A stretch of DNA of 64,000 nt from an uncultured Bacteroides sp. Its GTDB lineage: Bacteria > Bacteroidota > Bacteroidia > Bacteroidales > Bacteroidaceae. Below are positions 27,390-37,120 of the stretch, in pieces. The notes below the pieces were generated by a model. The model saw nothing but the letters and a program-made list of their open reading frames with translations, did no database searches and was not told the DNA's origin. Position numbers and translations under genes: made by a program. The stretch is from positions 2,489,946 through 2,553,945 of the forward strand of contig NZ_OY780936.1 in NCBI RefSeq assembly GCF_963675905.1. The letters are read 5' to 3'. How positions within the stretch are numbered: the first letter of the stretch is position 1; each line of letters starts with the position of its first letter.

Positions 27390-28532
27390 CTAACCAGCCT
27401 TTATTGATTGGTTTACAGCCATACGAACAGCCTCACTCATTGTCTGTGCTACAAGAAAGTCTGAAGAGCTAAGTAATGCTCTGCCTTTTTCCTCGTTAGT
27501 ACCCGTAAGACGTACCACAACCGGAATCTCAGCGTGTAAGTCCTCATAAGCTTTTAACAATCCATTTGCCACATCATCACAACGGGTAATGCCTCCAAAT
27601 ATATTAACCAAAATTACTTTTAACCTATTGTCTTGCAACAAGATCTTCATTGCTTCGGTTATTTTTCCAGGATTTGAGCTGCCTCCTATATCCAGGAAAT
27701 TAGCGGGATGTCCTTCATGGAGTCTTATCATATCCATTGTAGCCATAGCAAGTCCTGCCCCATTGACCATACATCCAATATCTCCTGTAAGATGAACATA
27801 ACTGAATCCTTTAGCCTTTGCATGTAACTCAATAGCTTCTTCTTCTGTTGGTTCTGAAAAAAAACAAATATCTTCCTGCCGATATAATGCATTATCATCA
27901 AAAGTCATTTTTGCATCAAGCGCTACCAGATTGCCCTCTTCGGTTAAAACCAAAGGATTAATCTCAATAAGTGATGCATCAGTATCAATAAACAACTGGT
28001 ACATGTTTTGCAGGATTTGCACTAACTGGCCTACCTGTTCCATATCCTCAAACAAAAAGAAAGCAATTCGTCGTGCCAGATAATCGGGCATTCCAACGAA
28101 AGGATCAATGTTTATCCGATAAATATTTTCAGGAGTATATTTAGCCACCTCTTCTATATCTACACCACCTTCAGAGCTAAGCATCATAATAACAGACCTG
28201 TTCTTTCTGTCAATACTATAACTCAAATAAAATTCCGATTCAATGTTTATTGCTTCGCTAACCAACAATTTATTAACCGACAAACCATTAATCTTCATCT
28301 GAAACATTGAAGCTGCATAGTTTATTACATCATTTTTATTATTTACCAGTTTAACTCCGCCTGCTTTTCCTCTACCACCGCTAAGCACTTGTGCTTTAAG
28401 CACAGCTTTTTCTATGTTGAGATTTTCATATGCAACCAATGCTTCATCGGCATTACAACAAAGAACATGCTGTTCTACTGGTATACAATATGATGAGAAC
28501 AGATTTTTTGCCTGATATTCGTGTATTTTCAT
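27390..28532 (-). CDS. sucC: succinate-CoA ligase, beta subunit
   Basis: 380-residue ATP-grasp subunit. It begins MKIHEYQAKNLFSSYCIPV, carries the nucleotide-binding QVLSGGRGKAGGVKLV, the metal/phosphate region EINPLVLTEEGNLVALDAKMTFDDNA, and the C-terminal CoA-ligase domain with NGAGLAMATMDMI and NIFGGITRCD. First gene of sucCD. It is divergent from the SNF2 helicase gene, whose promoter lies in the shared 143-bp spacer. Confidence 0.96.
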   Translation of the reverse strand: MKIHEYQAKNLFSSYCIPVEQHVLCCNADEALVAYENLNIEKAVLKAQVLSGGRGKAGGVKLVNNKNDVINYAASMFQMKINGLSVNKLLVSEAINIESEFYLSYSIDRKNRSVIMMLSSEGGVDIEEVAKYTPENIYRINIDPFVGMPDYLARRIAFFLFEDMEQVGQLVQILQNMYQLFIDTDASLIEINPLVLTEEGNLVALDAKMTFDDNALYRQEDICFFSEPTEEEAIELHAKAKGFSYVHLTGDIGCMVNGAGLAMATMDMIRLHEGHPANFLDIGGSSNPGKITEAMKILLQDNRLKVILVNIFGGITRCDDVANGLLKAYEDLHAEIPVVVRLTGTNEEKGRALLSSSDFLVAQTMSEAVRMAVNQSIKAG

Positions 28533-28642
28533 CTCTTAGAAATATTAAAGTAACAGATACTATTGATGGTTATATTAGAACAATTACTTTGTTCGTATTG
28601 TTTAAATTCAATCGTTACATTTTTTATATAAAACAAAGGAGT

Positions 28643-28650
28643 TATCTTTG
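28643..28650 (+). promoter_or_regulatory. -7 promoter box of the SNF2 helicase gene
   Basis: TATCTTTG fits TAnnTTTG and lies 25 bp before the ATG at 28676. It sets the start of this gene and excludes the longer frame from 28430. Confidence 0.6.
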
Positions 28651-28675
28651 TGGTGAATTAAGAAATAAACTTTCC

Positions 28676-31600
28676 ATGTTGAAATTGATAGTAGGCATTA
28701 CCCGCCATCTGAATTTAGGTACACTTTTGATTCCTTATATTGTTAAAGCAGAATCTGAAGAGATTATCCAGGTGGAGGAACAAGCAACATCTTCCTCTCT
28801 GTCCGATAAATCTCTAACCGAGGCTGAAAAAGAAATAATCGCACTCTCATTATGCTATTCAGAGAAAAACTTAATGGAAGTTTATTCAAAAGAAAAAACG
28901 GTTTCAGCTTTTCTCCGTAAACTAACAGATGAGAAGCTCAGGGATAATATACGGCCTTATATAGATAAAAAACAGATAGAAATTATCCAGTTAATCCGGT
29001 TGAATAAAATCCCTCTGTATTACAAAGAATTAGGAAAAAAGGTTCTATACAACCACAGCAAAATTAAACTAACAGATAAAGATGCTGAAGTTTTTTTTAA
29101 TTTCAAATCAACAGATCAGCTCTTCAGCTATTCAATTACCTGCAAAACAGATGGGAATCCTCTAATCTTAACTGATAAAAAACCTGTTATTATTGTTACA
29201 TATCAGCCAGCATGTATTTTAGCTAAGGATGAATTGCTGACATTCAGAGATATTGAAGCTTCACGCCTACTTCCTTTCTTTAATAAGAATTCGGTAGAGG
29301 TGCCAGCTTTAATGACTGGTAAGTACATGGAACAAATAGTTATTCCAGCAGTAGAGCGCTTTCAGGTTGAAGCATCCGGGTTTGATATTATTAAAGATGT
29401 AACCAGACAAAAAGCTGTTCTGACAATTGAAAAATCAGTAGTACAACAGCCATTATTAAAACTCCGTTTTGAATACGATGATCACTTATTCACACCAGAG
29501 GATTCAATACAAAAGAAGTACGCAAGAATGGATGAATGTAACGGAAAGTACACCATCCGTTACTATACCCGTGATAGTAAATGGGAGAAAAAATGTGTTG
29601 AGGAGCTTAAAAAACTGGGACTAAAACAATTTAGTAATTCTCAGTTTCAATTATCAGAGGAAGCGTCACAAAGAAATCTTATCAGTTGGATTGGTGCAAA
29701 TAAGGAGTCGCTTCAGAAGATGTTTGAACTTAGCCAGTCGGAAACAGGTTCAAACTATTATCTGGGAGAGATTTCTCTCAAACAAGAAATCAGTGCTCAG
29801 CCCGACTGGTTCGATATACAGATAAGAGTGCAGATAGGAAATTATCAGTTTTCTTTTATTCACTTTAAAAAATATATCGTCAAAGGAATCCGTGAATTCA
29901 TTCTTCCTGATGGTAATATAGCCTTACTCCCTGAAGAGTGGTTTGAGAAATACAGCGAACTTTTTACTCTGGGAACTAAACAAGATGAAGGAATCAGAAT
30001 ACAAAAAGCTAATTTTAGACTTCTGGATAGTATAGAAGGAGTAGAAATATGTAAAGAGCTTAAAAAGTTACAGTTAGAATATATAAATAAAAAAGAATAC
30101 CCTATTCCAACAAAAATAAGAGCTACCCTTCGCGCATATCAGAAAGAAGGATTCTGGTGGATGCTACATTTATGGGAAAATAACTTTGGAGGTTGCCTTG
30201 CCGACGATATGGGATTAGGTAAAACTTTACAAACCATCACTATGTTACAGTATCTGTATAATCCATCAGAAACTGAAACGAAAGAAGAAGTTTCTCCATC
30301 AGCCAATATTTATAGTGCCGACAAGTCGGGACAATTTTCATTATTTGGAGATAATCAGACAGAGGTTTTTATTTGCGAAAATAGTATAGCCGATGTTTCA
30401 AAAGCAGACTCACCGGAAGTTACTGAATCTATTTCAGACATAAAATCTGCGCCTGTTACAGAAGCCGAAGTAGCAAGCAAAGCAGTTCTTGTTACCGAAC
30501 AACGTCCTGCTTCACTGGTAGTTGTACCAACATCTCTGCTTCACAATTGGTTAAGGGAAATAAAGAAATTCAGTTCTTTAAGCACCTACGAATATTCCGG
30601 TACAGGCAGATTAAGAAGCAAAAGCATTAAACGCATATTCAATCACTACAATATTATTCTCACCACATACGGAGTACTCAGAAATGACATTGAACTATTC
30701 GAGGACTATCCGTTTGAGTGTGTTATACTTGATGAAAGTCAGGCTATCAAAAACCCGGATTCTGTAACCTATCACTCGGTAGTCCGTCTAAAGGCAAAGC
30801 ATCGATTGGTGCTGACAGGTACTCCTATTGAGAACTCACTGAAAGATCTTTGGGCGCAATTTAACTTCATAAATCCGGGAATGCTAGGTAGTTCTGAGAG
30901 TTTCAGGAATAATTTCATCACTCCTATTACAAAAGAGGGTAATATCAGGAAAGAAGCTAATCTTCAACAACTTATAAAACCATTCTTCCTGCGAAGAACA
31001 AAGAATCATGTTGCACCTGAACTTCCTTCGCTTACAGAAGAGGTGCTTTATTGTGAAATGTCTCCTGAACAAGAAGAAACTTATAAAAAGGAGAAGAACA
31101 TATTACGAAATGCTCTGCTGGAGATCAGCAACAAGGAAAATCTGCAGAAGAACAGTTTCATTGCTCTGCAAGGAATGACCCGCCTGCGCTTAATGGCTAA
31201 CCATCCACGTATGCTAATGCCCGAATATTCTTTTACTTCGGGAAAAATGGAACAGATTCTTGAAGCTTATGAAATGCTAATGAGTGAAGGACACAAAGTT
31301 CTTATCTTTTCATCTTTCGTAAAATATCTCCATTTGCTAGGCGAAGCTTTCGACCGAAAAGGCTGGCGCTATGCGCTGCTCACCGGACAAACAACCGACA
31401 GGGAAAAAGAGATTAATCGTTTTAATAACGAAAAAGAGATATTTGCCTTCTTTATATCTCTTAAAGCTGGCGGCGTAGGCCTTAACCTAACCGAAGCTGA
31501 TTATGTATTTATTATAGATCCCTGGTGGAATCCGGCTGCAGAGATGCAGGCAGTGAGTCGCGCACATCGCATCGGACAAACCAAACAAGTTATTGTTTAT

Positions 31601-31759
31601 CGGTTTATTACCAGTAACACGATAGAAGAAAAGATTCTCCAACTTCAGGAAAAGAAAAGTAAGCTGGCAAAAAGCTTCATAACAACTAACAATCCTTTAA
31701 AATCGTTCAACGACAAAGAGTGGAAAGAACTATTTAATGTTTTACTGTTATCCGATTAA
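28676..31759 (+). CDS. SNF2-family DNA translocase/helicase
   Basis: 1027-residue protein. The N-terminal 480 residues match the poorly characterised bacterial SNF2 extension. The ATPase core starts about residue 495, with Walker A DDMGLGKTLQTI (K516), DESQAIKNPDS as the DEAH-like box, LTGTPIENSLKDLW and FFLRRTKNHV. The helicase C-terminal lobe has AGGVGLNLTEADYVFIIDP and SRAHRIGQT. An 80-residue acidic, disordered insert follows motif I (about 526-605) and carries QFSLF (553-557), which resembles a sliding-clamp-binding motif. The frame is open from 28430 inside sucC, but the promoter at 28643 and the N-terminus support 28676. Likely a chromatin or repair-type translocase; the substrate is unknown. 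Confidence 0.93.
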   Translation: MLKLIVGITRHLNLGTLLIPYIVKAESEEIIQVEEQATSSSLSDKSLTEAEKEIIALSLCYSEKNLMEVYSKEKTVSAFLRKLTDEKLRDNIRPYIDKKQIEIIQLIRLNKIPLYYKELGKKVLYNHSKIKLTDKDAEVFFNFKSTDQLFSYSITCKTDGNPLILTDKKPVIIVTYQPACILAKDELLTFRDIEASRLLPFFNKNSVEVPALMTGKYMEQIVIPAVERFQVEASGFDIIKDVTRQKAVLTIEKSVVQQPLLKLRFEYDDHLFTPEDSIQKKYARMDECNGKYTIRYYTRDSKWEKKCVEELKKLGLKQFSNSQFQLSEEASQRNLISWIGANKESLQKMFELSQSETGSNYYLGEISLKQEISAQPDWFDIQIRVQIGNYQFSFIHFKKYIVKGIREFILPDGNIALLPEEWFEKYSELFTLGTKQDEGIRIQKANFRLLDSIEGVEICKELKKLQLEYINKKEYPIPTKIRATLRAYQKEGFWWMLHLWENNFGGCLADDMGLGKTLQTITMLQYLYNPSETETKEEVSPSANIYSADKSGQFSLFGDNQTEVFICENSIADVSKADSPEVTESISDIKSAPVTEAEVASKAVLVTEQRPASLVVVPTSLLHNWLREIKKFSSLSTYEYSGTGRLRSKSIKRIFNHYNIILTTYGVLRNDIELFEDYPFECVILDESQAIKNPDSVTYHSVVRLKAKHRLVLTGTPIENSLKDLWAQFNFINPGMLGSSESFRNNFITPITKEGNIRKEANLQQLIKPFFLRRTKNHVAPELPSLTEEVLYCEMSPEQEETYKKEKNILRNALLEISNKENLQKNSFIALQGMTRLRLMANHPRMLMPEYSFTSGKMEQILEAYEMLMSEGHKVLIFSSFVKYLHLLGEAFDRKGWRYALLTGQTTDREKEINRFNNEKEIFAFFISLKAGGVGLNLTEADYVFIIDPWWNPAAEMQAVSRAHRIGQTKQVIVYRFITSNTIEEKILQLQEKKSKLAKSFITTNNPLKSFNDKEWKELFNVLLLSD

Positions 31760-31809
31760 GATAGCCTCATCAAAAGAGTAAATTAAATCCCATTCTTTAG
31801 AAATATAAG

Positions 31810-31875
31810 TGAGTCTCTGGCCGAGAACCCATAAGCCCTCGACCGAAGGCCCATGGGTTCTCGGCCAGAGACTCA
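31810..31875. repeat. GGCCG palindrome, copy 1: perfect 23-bp inverted repeat
   Basis: 31810-31832 and 31853-31875 are exact inverted copies around a 20-nt loop that itself contains CCCTCGACCG. It begins 50 bp after the SNF2 stop. About 60 bp of it align with 57755-57816, where the palindrome is degenerate. No T tail, so not a standard terminator. Confidence 0.85.
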
Positions 31876-32034
31876 TCGGTTTTCAATTGTGAACTTACTT
31901 AATTATTAAGGCGTTTCGATTTAATAATGAGCTGAATCATTAATAACCTGTTAATCAGGATACTTTAAATTAAAGCATTCGCCAAAAACAGCAGATATCT
32001 CTATTGGTTTCTAAAAAATTCTTCAACTACTGTA

Positions 32035-32094
32035 TAGTGGGAGATAACTGAAAATAGTGGAAGATAAATTGTATAACAAATTTATCTTCCACTA
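32035..32094. repeat. three-word palindromic element, word TAGTGGAAGAT
   Basis: The word occurs directly at 32035 (TAGTGGGAGAT) and 32055, and inverted at 32084-32094. The second and third copies extend into a perfect 16-bp stem (32055-32070 with 32079-32094) with an 8-nt loop. The first two copies start 20 bp apart, as in the related element at 58046. A further degenerate copy (AGTGGCAGGTGGCAGATGA) lies at 32132-32151. Confidence 0.8.
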
Positions 32095-32143
32095 CTACAA
32101 AGCACTAGTTATCAATAACATGACCTAAAGTTAGTGGCAGGTG

Positions 32144-32165
32144 GCAGATGAGTCTGCGTTTTTTT
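32144..32165 (+). terminator. short hairpin with T run
   Basis: GCAGA-TGAG-TCTGC followed by GTTTTTTTG. A weak terminator for plus-strand transcripts; it reuses the GGCAGAT word of the adjacent element. Confidence 0.5.
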
Positions 32166-32231
32166 GTTTTTTACTGGAGATACTTAGCTTAAAACTGGGA
32201 TGTAGATATACTCTTTGCTGAAGCAGAAAAA

Positions 32232-32264
32232 AATAACGTTAGGTTCTTTATGCCTAACGCTATT
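32232..32264. terminator. bidirectional terminator after the isolated GH92 gene
   Basis: AATAACGTTAGG (32232-32243) pairs with CCTAACGCTATT (32253-32264), with T or A runs on both sides. It lies 28 bp after the GH92 stop on the minus strand. Confidence 0.8.
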
Positions 32265-32292
32265 TTTATATTGAATAAGTTTACCTATTACT

Positions 32293-34599
32293 TTACTTCT
32301 TTTCATTAACTGAAAACGAGTAAGGAAAATCCTCTTTTTGAATACCGCGTTGCTTATTGGGCGTTTCACTCATACGAATATTGATCTCTCCTCCGTTTTG
32401 TAAATCGGCATGCTTCAGGTAATTCTTTGTATAGTTTTTGCCATTGAGTGTCATAGTTTCAACATAACGGTTCTCTGCACTATTATCAGGTGCATTGATT
32501 ACCATCGTGTTTCCATTATCAAACTTAATGGTTGCTTTCTTGAATAACGGTGCACCTAATACGTATTCGTCTGTTCCGGGGCATACAGGATAGAATCCCA
32601 AAGAAGAGAAGACATACCAGGCAGAGGTTTGTCCGTTGTCCTCGTCACCACAATAGCCATCGGGATTGGAGGTGTACATGCGGTTCATCACTTCGCGCAA
32701 CCAGTATTGTGCTTTCCACGGCTGACCGGCATAGTTATACATATAAATCATGTGCTGGATTGGTTGATTGCCGTGAGCGTAATTACCCATATTCATAATC
32801 TGCATCTCACGGATTTCATGAATAACCTGTCCGTAGTAGCTTGCATCGAACACTGGTGGAACGGCAAACACAGAATCGAGCATGTTTACAAATGCATCCT
32901 TGCCACCCATCAGATCAATCAGGCCTTGTGGGTCATGAAATACCGACCAGGTGTAATGCCAGCTGTTTCCTTCGGTGAAAGCATCTCCCCACTTCAGCGG
33001 AGAGAAAGGAGCCATAAACTTACCATCGGCATTCTTTCCGCGCATCAGCTTGGTTTCTTTATCAAACAGATTCTTATAATTCATAGCTCGTTTGGCAAAC
33101 AAGTCTATCTCTTTCTTCGGACGTTTCAGTTCTTTGGCCAGTTTATAGATGCACCAGTCGTCATAAGCATATTCAAGCGTACGTGCAGCATTCTCGTTTA
33201 TCTTAACGTCATAAGGTACATAGCCCAGTTTGTTGTAATATTCATATCCCAAACGACCGGTTGAAGATACTGTTGGATGAACATTCTCTGTTCCATGAAT
33301 AAGTCCTTTATACAGGGTTTCAAGATCGGCCACCTTAACACCTTTCATATAAGCATCTACCAATATGGAAGCAGAATTATTTCCTACCATGCAGCCACGA
33401 TGACCGGGGCTAGCCCATTCGGGGAAGAATCCGCTTTCTTTATAAGTATTGATAAGCCCTTCCTGAATTTCCTTGTTTGCTGATGGATACATCAAATTAA
33501 GGAATGGGAACAGGCAACGGAAAGTATCCCAGAAACCGGAGTCGGTATACATGTATCCGGCTAGCACCTGACCATTAAACGGACTGTAATGTACTATTTT
33601 TCCGGTTGCATCCAGTTCATAAAACTTACGAGGGAAGAGTAAAGAGCGGTACATACAGGAGTAGAACGTGCGGTATTGGTCCAACGAACCACCCTCTACT
33701 TCAATTTTGCTTAATGCTTTATTCCACTCTGCCTTACCTTTGGCAGCAACCTGATCAAAGCTATCATTACCCACCTCCTTTAAATTAAGTGCAGCTTGCT
33801 CGAAACTGATAAATGAAGAGGCAACTCTAGCATGAACAAGTTCACCTTTTGTTGTTTTAAATCCGATTACAGCTCCTACATGGTCGGCTGTTTGCTCCTG
33901 GGCTGTTTTTAATGCACCATCGGCAAAAGTGTATTTGTAAGTAAACGGTTTATCGAACGTTATGACAAAATAGTTTTTAAAGTTATCGGGTACTCCCCTA
34001 CTGTTCTTGGTGGTATAACCGATAATCTTATTCTCTCCGGGGATAATTTTAATATAAGATCCTTTATCGAAAGCATCAATTACCACAAAGGAGCTATCAT
34101 TCTGAGGAAAAGTGAAACGGAAGATTGCTGCACGTTCGGTTGGTGCAATCTCTGTAACTACATCATGATCGGCAAGATAAGCTTTGTAGTAGTAAGGCTT
34201 TGCTACCTCTGATTTATGCGAAAACCAGCTGGCACGCTTCTCTTCATTAAAGACAGGTGAACCAACCACTGGCATAATTGAAAACTGACCATAATCATTA
34301 ATCCATGGACTGGGTTGATGAGTTTGCTTAAAACCACGAATTTTATTGGCCGTATACATGTACGCCCATCCATCGCCCATCTTACCTGTCTGAGGAACCC
34401 AAAAGTTCATTCCCCAGGGAAGGGCTATGGCAGGATAGGTATTACCGGTTGATAACTCATAAGTAGACTGGCTGCCAATCAATGGATTCACGTACTCCAC
34501 AGGATCAAAATCCTTTGTATTTGCTAAAACAGTGATTGGTTTCCCAATCCAACACAATATTACAGCAAGTATAATTAAAATTTTGATATCGTTCTTCAT
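32293..34599 (-). CDS. GH92 alpha-mannosidase with Gln at the catalytic-acid position (isolated copy)
   Basis: 768-residue exported GH92 enzyme. From the ATG at 34599 there is a signal peptide (IKILIILAVILCWIGKPITVLA), then YVNPLIGSQSTY. An open frame to 34722 adds an unlikely N-terminus. Family segments include GFWDTFRCLFPF, EWASPGHRGCMVGNNSA, WHYTWSVFHDPQGL and GDEDNGQTSAWYVFSSLGFYPVCPG, the Asp-rich segment where the catalytic base lies. The general-acid motif, NEPSH in most GH92, reads HGNQPIQH with Gln612 (codon 32764-32766). It is a close paralog of the gene at 50149, of equal length. Unlike the other GH92s it stands alone with its own terminator, 4 kb from the mannan locus. Hydrolysis of a mannosyl-phosphate bond is proposed. 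Confidence 0.93.
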   Translation of the reverse strand: MKNDIKILIILAVILCWIGKPITVLANTKDFDPVEYVNPLIGSQSTYELSTGNTYPAIALPWGMNFWVPQTGKMGDGWAYMYTANKIRGFKQTHQPSPWINDYGQFSIMPVVGSPVFNEEKRASWFSHKSEVAKPYYYKAYLADHDVVTEIAPTERAAIFRFTFPQNDSSFVVIDAFDKGSYIKIIPGENKIIGYTTKNSRGVPDNFKNYFVITFDKPFTYKYTFADGALKTAQEQTADHVGAVIGFKTTKGELVHARVASSFISFEQAALNLKEVGNDSFDQVAAKGKAEWNKALSKIEVEGGSLDQYRTFYSCMYRSLLFPRKFYELDATGKIVHYSPFNGQVLAGYMYTDSGFWDTFRCLFPFLNLMYPSANKEIQEGLINTYKESGFFPEWASPGHRGCMVGNNSASILVDAYMKGVKVADLETLYKGLIHGTENVHPTVSSTGRLGYEYYNKLGYVPYDVKINENAARTLEYAYDDWCIYKLAKELKRPKKEIDLFAKRAMNYKNLFDKETKLMRGKNADGKFMAPFSPLKWGDAFTEGNSWHYTWSVFHDPQGLIDLMGGKDAFVNMLDSVFAVPPVFDASYYGQVIHEIREMQIMNMGNYAHGNQPIQHMIYMYNYAGQPWKAQYWLREVMNRMYTSNPDGYCGDEDNGQTSAWYVFSSLGFYPVCPGTDEYVLGAPLFKKATIKFDNGNTMVINAPDNSAENRYVETMTLNGKNYTKNYLKHADLQNGGEINIRMSETPNKQRGIQKEDFPYSFSVNEKK

Positions 34600-35082
34600 T
34601 GCATTTATAAATTCAATTAGTATATAAGGGTGATAATTAATAATATATTGCAAATTAAAGGCTTTTTTATTTCCCATGCAATTAAAATAGTGAAAAGAAA
34701 ACTCTATATTATTAAAAGACAATAAGAGATATACATAATACCAACATAAGTTGTTAAAGCATCAGAATAGTATATAAAAGCCAAAATCACTATTCTATAA
34801 TAAAGAATAACATACAAAAATACACATTATATATTAATATAATCAATCATTGCGTTACTTTTTAAATCAAATTAGAAACAATAGAAATATAATTCTTGCA
34901 TTTATGAATATAATACACTTTATATTAAAAACAGATTTATTAGACCAATTCATTCTATTTGCTGTTTTTTTTTGTAATTTCGCGCCCTTATTTTATGAAT
35001 ATAGAATAAATTATTATAAAGAAAGAGGTCAATGTTCATCTCATTCTGAAATAACAAGGAAACATTATAAATTATGTAATAT
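34600..35082. other. divergent spacer, GH92 / xanthine permease
   Basis: 483 bp, AT-rich. A minus-strand TATTTTTG (34822-34815) could drive GH92. AGAATAGT (34766) and ACTATTCT (34789) form a loose inverted repeat. Just before the permease a T run, TTTGTAATTTCGCG, gives an imperfect promoter. I see no recognisable guanine riboswitch. Confidence 0.4.
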
Positions 35083-36459
35083 ATGGATATTCAGACAGAA
35101 ACAGCAAAAGAGAAGAGCACTCCGACTGCATCTTCAGACTTAATTTACGGACTCGACGAGCGTCCACCGTTTAAAGATGCTTTATTTGCGGCGCTTCAGC
35201 ACTTATTAGCTATCTTCGTAGGTATAATTACCCCTCCTCTGATTATTTGCGGAGCCTTAAAAACTGATCTTGCAACTACAGGATTTATGGTTTCAATGGC
35301 TCTTTTTGCCTCTGGATTATCCACGATTATACAATGTAGGAAGTTTGGTCCACTCGGATGCGGCTTGCTATGCATTCAGGGAACCAGTTTTTCATTCATT
35401 GGTCCTATTATTACTGCCGGAATGCAAGGTGGTCTTCCTCTTATATTTGGATGCTGCATGGCAGCTTCGCCTGTTGAAATGATTGTTAGCCGCACCTTTA
35501 AATACATGAGACACATCATTACTCCTCTTGTGTCCGGAATTGTAGTGTTACTTATCGGATTAAGCCTTGTAAAAGTGGGTATCGTATCTTGCGGTGGAGG
35601 TTATGCTGCAATGGATAACGGAACATTTGGAAGTTTTGAAAATATAGGGATTGCCGCTATTGTATTATTAAGCGTTATGTTTTTCAACCGCTGCAAAAAC
35701 AAATACCTTCGAATGGGATCAATAGTTTTAGGATTAATCCTTGGATACGCTGTTGCTTTTGCCTTGGGTAAAGTAGATCTTTCAAAAGCAATGACAACAG
35801 ATATATGGGCATTCAACATTCCTATGCCTTTCAAATTTGGTTTGGATTTTGACATTTCCGTGTTCATCGCTTTGGCATTGATTTATCTTATTACAGCTAT
35901 AGAAGCAACCGGAGATGTTACTGCCAATTCAATGATTTCAGGTGAGCCAATTGAAGGCGACCTTTACCTTAAACGTGTTTCGGGAGGTGTTTTGGCCGAT
36001 GGTTTCAACTCTTGCCTTGCTGGAGTATTCAATTCATTCCCAAATTCAATTTTCGCACAAAACAATGGAATTATTCAATTAACCGGAGTTGCCAGTCGTT
36101 ATGTGGGTTACTATATTGCAGCTATGCTCATTTTACTTGGTTTATTTCCTATTGTGGGTATAGTCTTTTCATTAATGCCCGATCCAGTATTAGGAGGAGC
36201 AACATTATTAATGTTTGGTACTGTAGCAGCATCCGGAATTCGAATTATTTCATCACAGACTATAGACCGGAAAGCTTCTTTAGTTTTAGCAGTAAGTCTT
36301 GCTATAGGTTTGGGTGTAGAGCTGATGCCTAATATTCTGGAACAGGCACCTCAAGCTATTAAGTCAATATTCTCATCAGGTATAACAACCGGTGGATTAA
36401 CTGCAATTCTTGCAAATGCTTTAATTCACGTAAAAGAGGGAAATGAAGAAAGAAAATAA
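35083..36459 (+). CDS. pbuX: xanthine permease (NCS2 family)
   Basis: 458-residue inner-membrane purine symporter with about 14 helices. Purine-type NCS2 signatures are [35 protein letters not shown], the substrate segment [18 protein letters not shown] with Glu, and [23 protein letters not shown]. The last of these separates xanthine/urate carriers from uracil permeases such as the one at 15640. Followed 23 bp later by xanthine phosphoribosyltransferase, so imported xanthine is converted at once to XMP. Confidence 0.92.
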   Translation: MDIQTETAKEKSTPTASSDLIYGLDERPPFKDALFAALQHLLAIFVGIITPPLIICGALKTDLATTGFMVSMALFASGLSTIIQCRKFGPLGCGLLCIQGTSFSFIGPIITAGMQGGLPLIFGCCMAASPVEMIVSRTFKYMRHIITPLVSGIVVLLIGLSLVKVGIVSCGGGYAAMDNGTFGSFENIGIAAIVLLSVMFFNRCKNKYLRMGSIVLGLILGYAVAFALGKVDLSKAMTTDIWAFNIPMPFKFGLDFDISVFIALALIYLITAIEATGDVTANSMISGEPIEGDLYLKRVSGGVLADGFNSCLAGVFNSFPNSIFAQNNGIIQLTGVASRYVGYYIAAMLILLGLFPIVGIVFSLMPDPVLGGATLLMFGTVAASGIRIISSQTIDRKASLVLAVSLAIGLGVELMPNILEQAPQAIKSIFSSGITTGGLTAILANALIHVKEGNEERK

Positions 36460-36482
36460 GAAAGAGAAATAGTCGATTAATT

Positions 36483-37049
36483 ATGGATATATTAAAGAAA
36501 CGCATTCTGCAAGATGGCAAATGCTATGAAGGCGGAATTTTAAAAGTAGACAGTTTTATAAATCATCAGATGGACCCCATGCTGATGCATAAAATAGCTC
36601 AGGAATTTGTTACCCGTTTTAAAAACGAGCACATAAATAAGGTAGTAACAATTGAAGCCAGCGGAATAGCTCCAGCTATTATGGTAGGGTATTTAATGCA
36701 GCTTCCTGTTGTTTTTGTAAAGAAGAAACAGCCTAAAACTATGGAAAATATGCTTACTACAACAGTGCATTCTTTCACTAAAGATCGCGATTACACTGTT
36801 TGCATAAGCAACAACTTCCTTACGCCTGAGGATCATGTTCTATTTATAGACGACTTCCTTGCATACGGAAATGCAGCCTTAGGTATGATTGACCTGATTA
36901 ACAAATCTGGTGCTACCCTTAGTGGAATGGGATTTATCATTGAAAAAGCATTCCAGGACGGAGGAAAAATTCTTCGCGAGAAAGATGTTCATGTAGAGTC
37001 TTTAGCTATTATCGATGATTTATCTAATTGCGAAATAAAGATCAGATAA
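36483..37049 (+). CDS. xpt: xanthine phosphoribosyltransferase
   Basis: 188-residue salvage enzyme that makes XMP from xanthine and PRPP. It begins [25 protein letters not shown] as in Xpt, has the purine contact [15 protein letters not shown], the lysine-rich [13 protein letters not shown] flap and the PRPP-binding loop [20 protein letters not shown]. Co-transcribed with the permease. No terminator directly follows; a repeat cluster and a minus-strand terminator fill the next 300 bp. Confidence 0.94.
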   Translation: MDILKKRILQDGKCYEGGILKVDSFINHQMDPMLMHKIAQEFVTRFKNEHINKVVTIEASGIAPAIMVGYLMQLPVVFVKKKQPKTMENMLTTTVHSFTKDRDYTVCISNNFLTPEDHVLFIDDFLAYGNAALGMIDLINKSGATLSGMGFIIEKAFQDGGKILREKDVHVESLAIIDDLSNCEIKIR

Positions 37050-37120
37050 AATACCTATATAATAATACAATAAAAAATGCATTGCATTTACGCTACATAA
37101 AATACATTTTTCAAAAATAA

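Noticed and set aside
28430-28675. N-terminal extension of the SNF2 frame into sucC
   Set aside because: It overlaps the opposite-strand sucC coding region, and a promoter box at 28643 lies inside it; ATG 28676 is used.
34990-35082. Guanine riboswitch before pbuX-xpt
   Set aside because: No conserved purine-aptamer core could be recognised in the leader.
34850-35143. 97-residue plus-strand frame before the xanthine permease
   Set aside because: Hydrophobic AT-rich frame that overlaps the permease start; no ribosome site; permease ATG at 35083 is clear.
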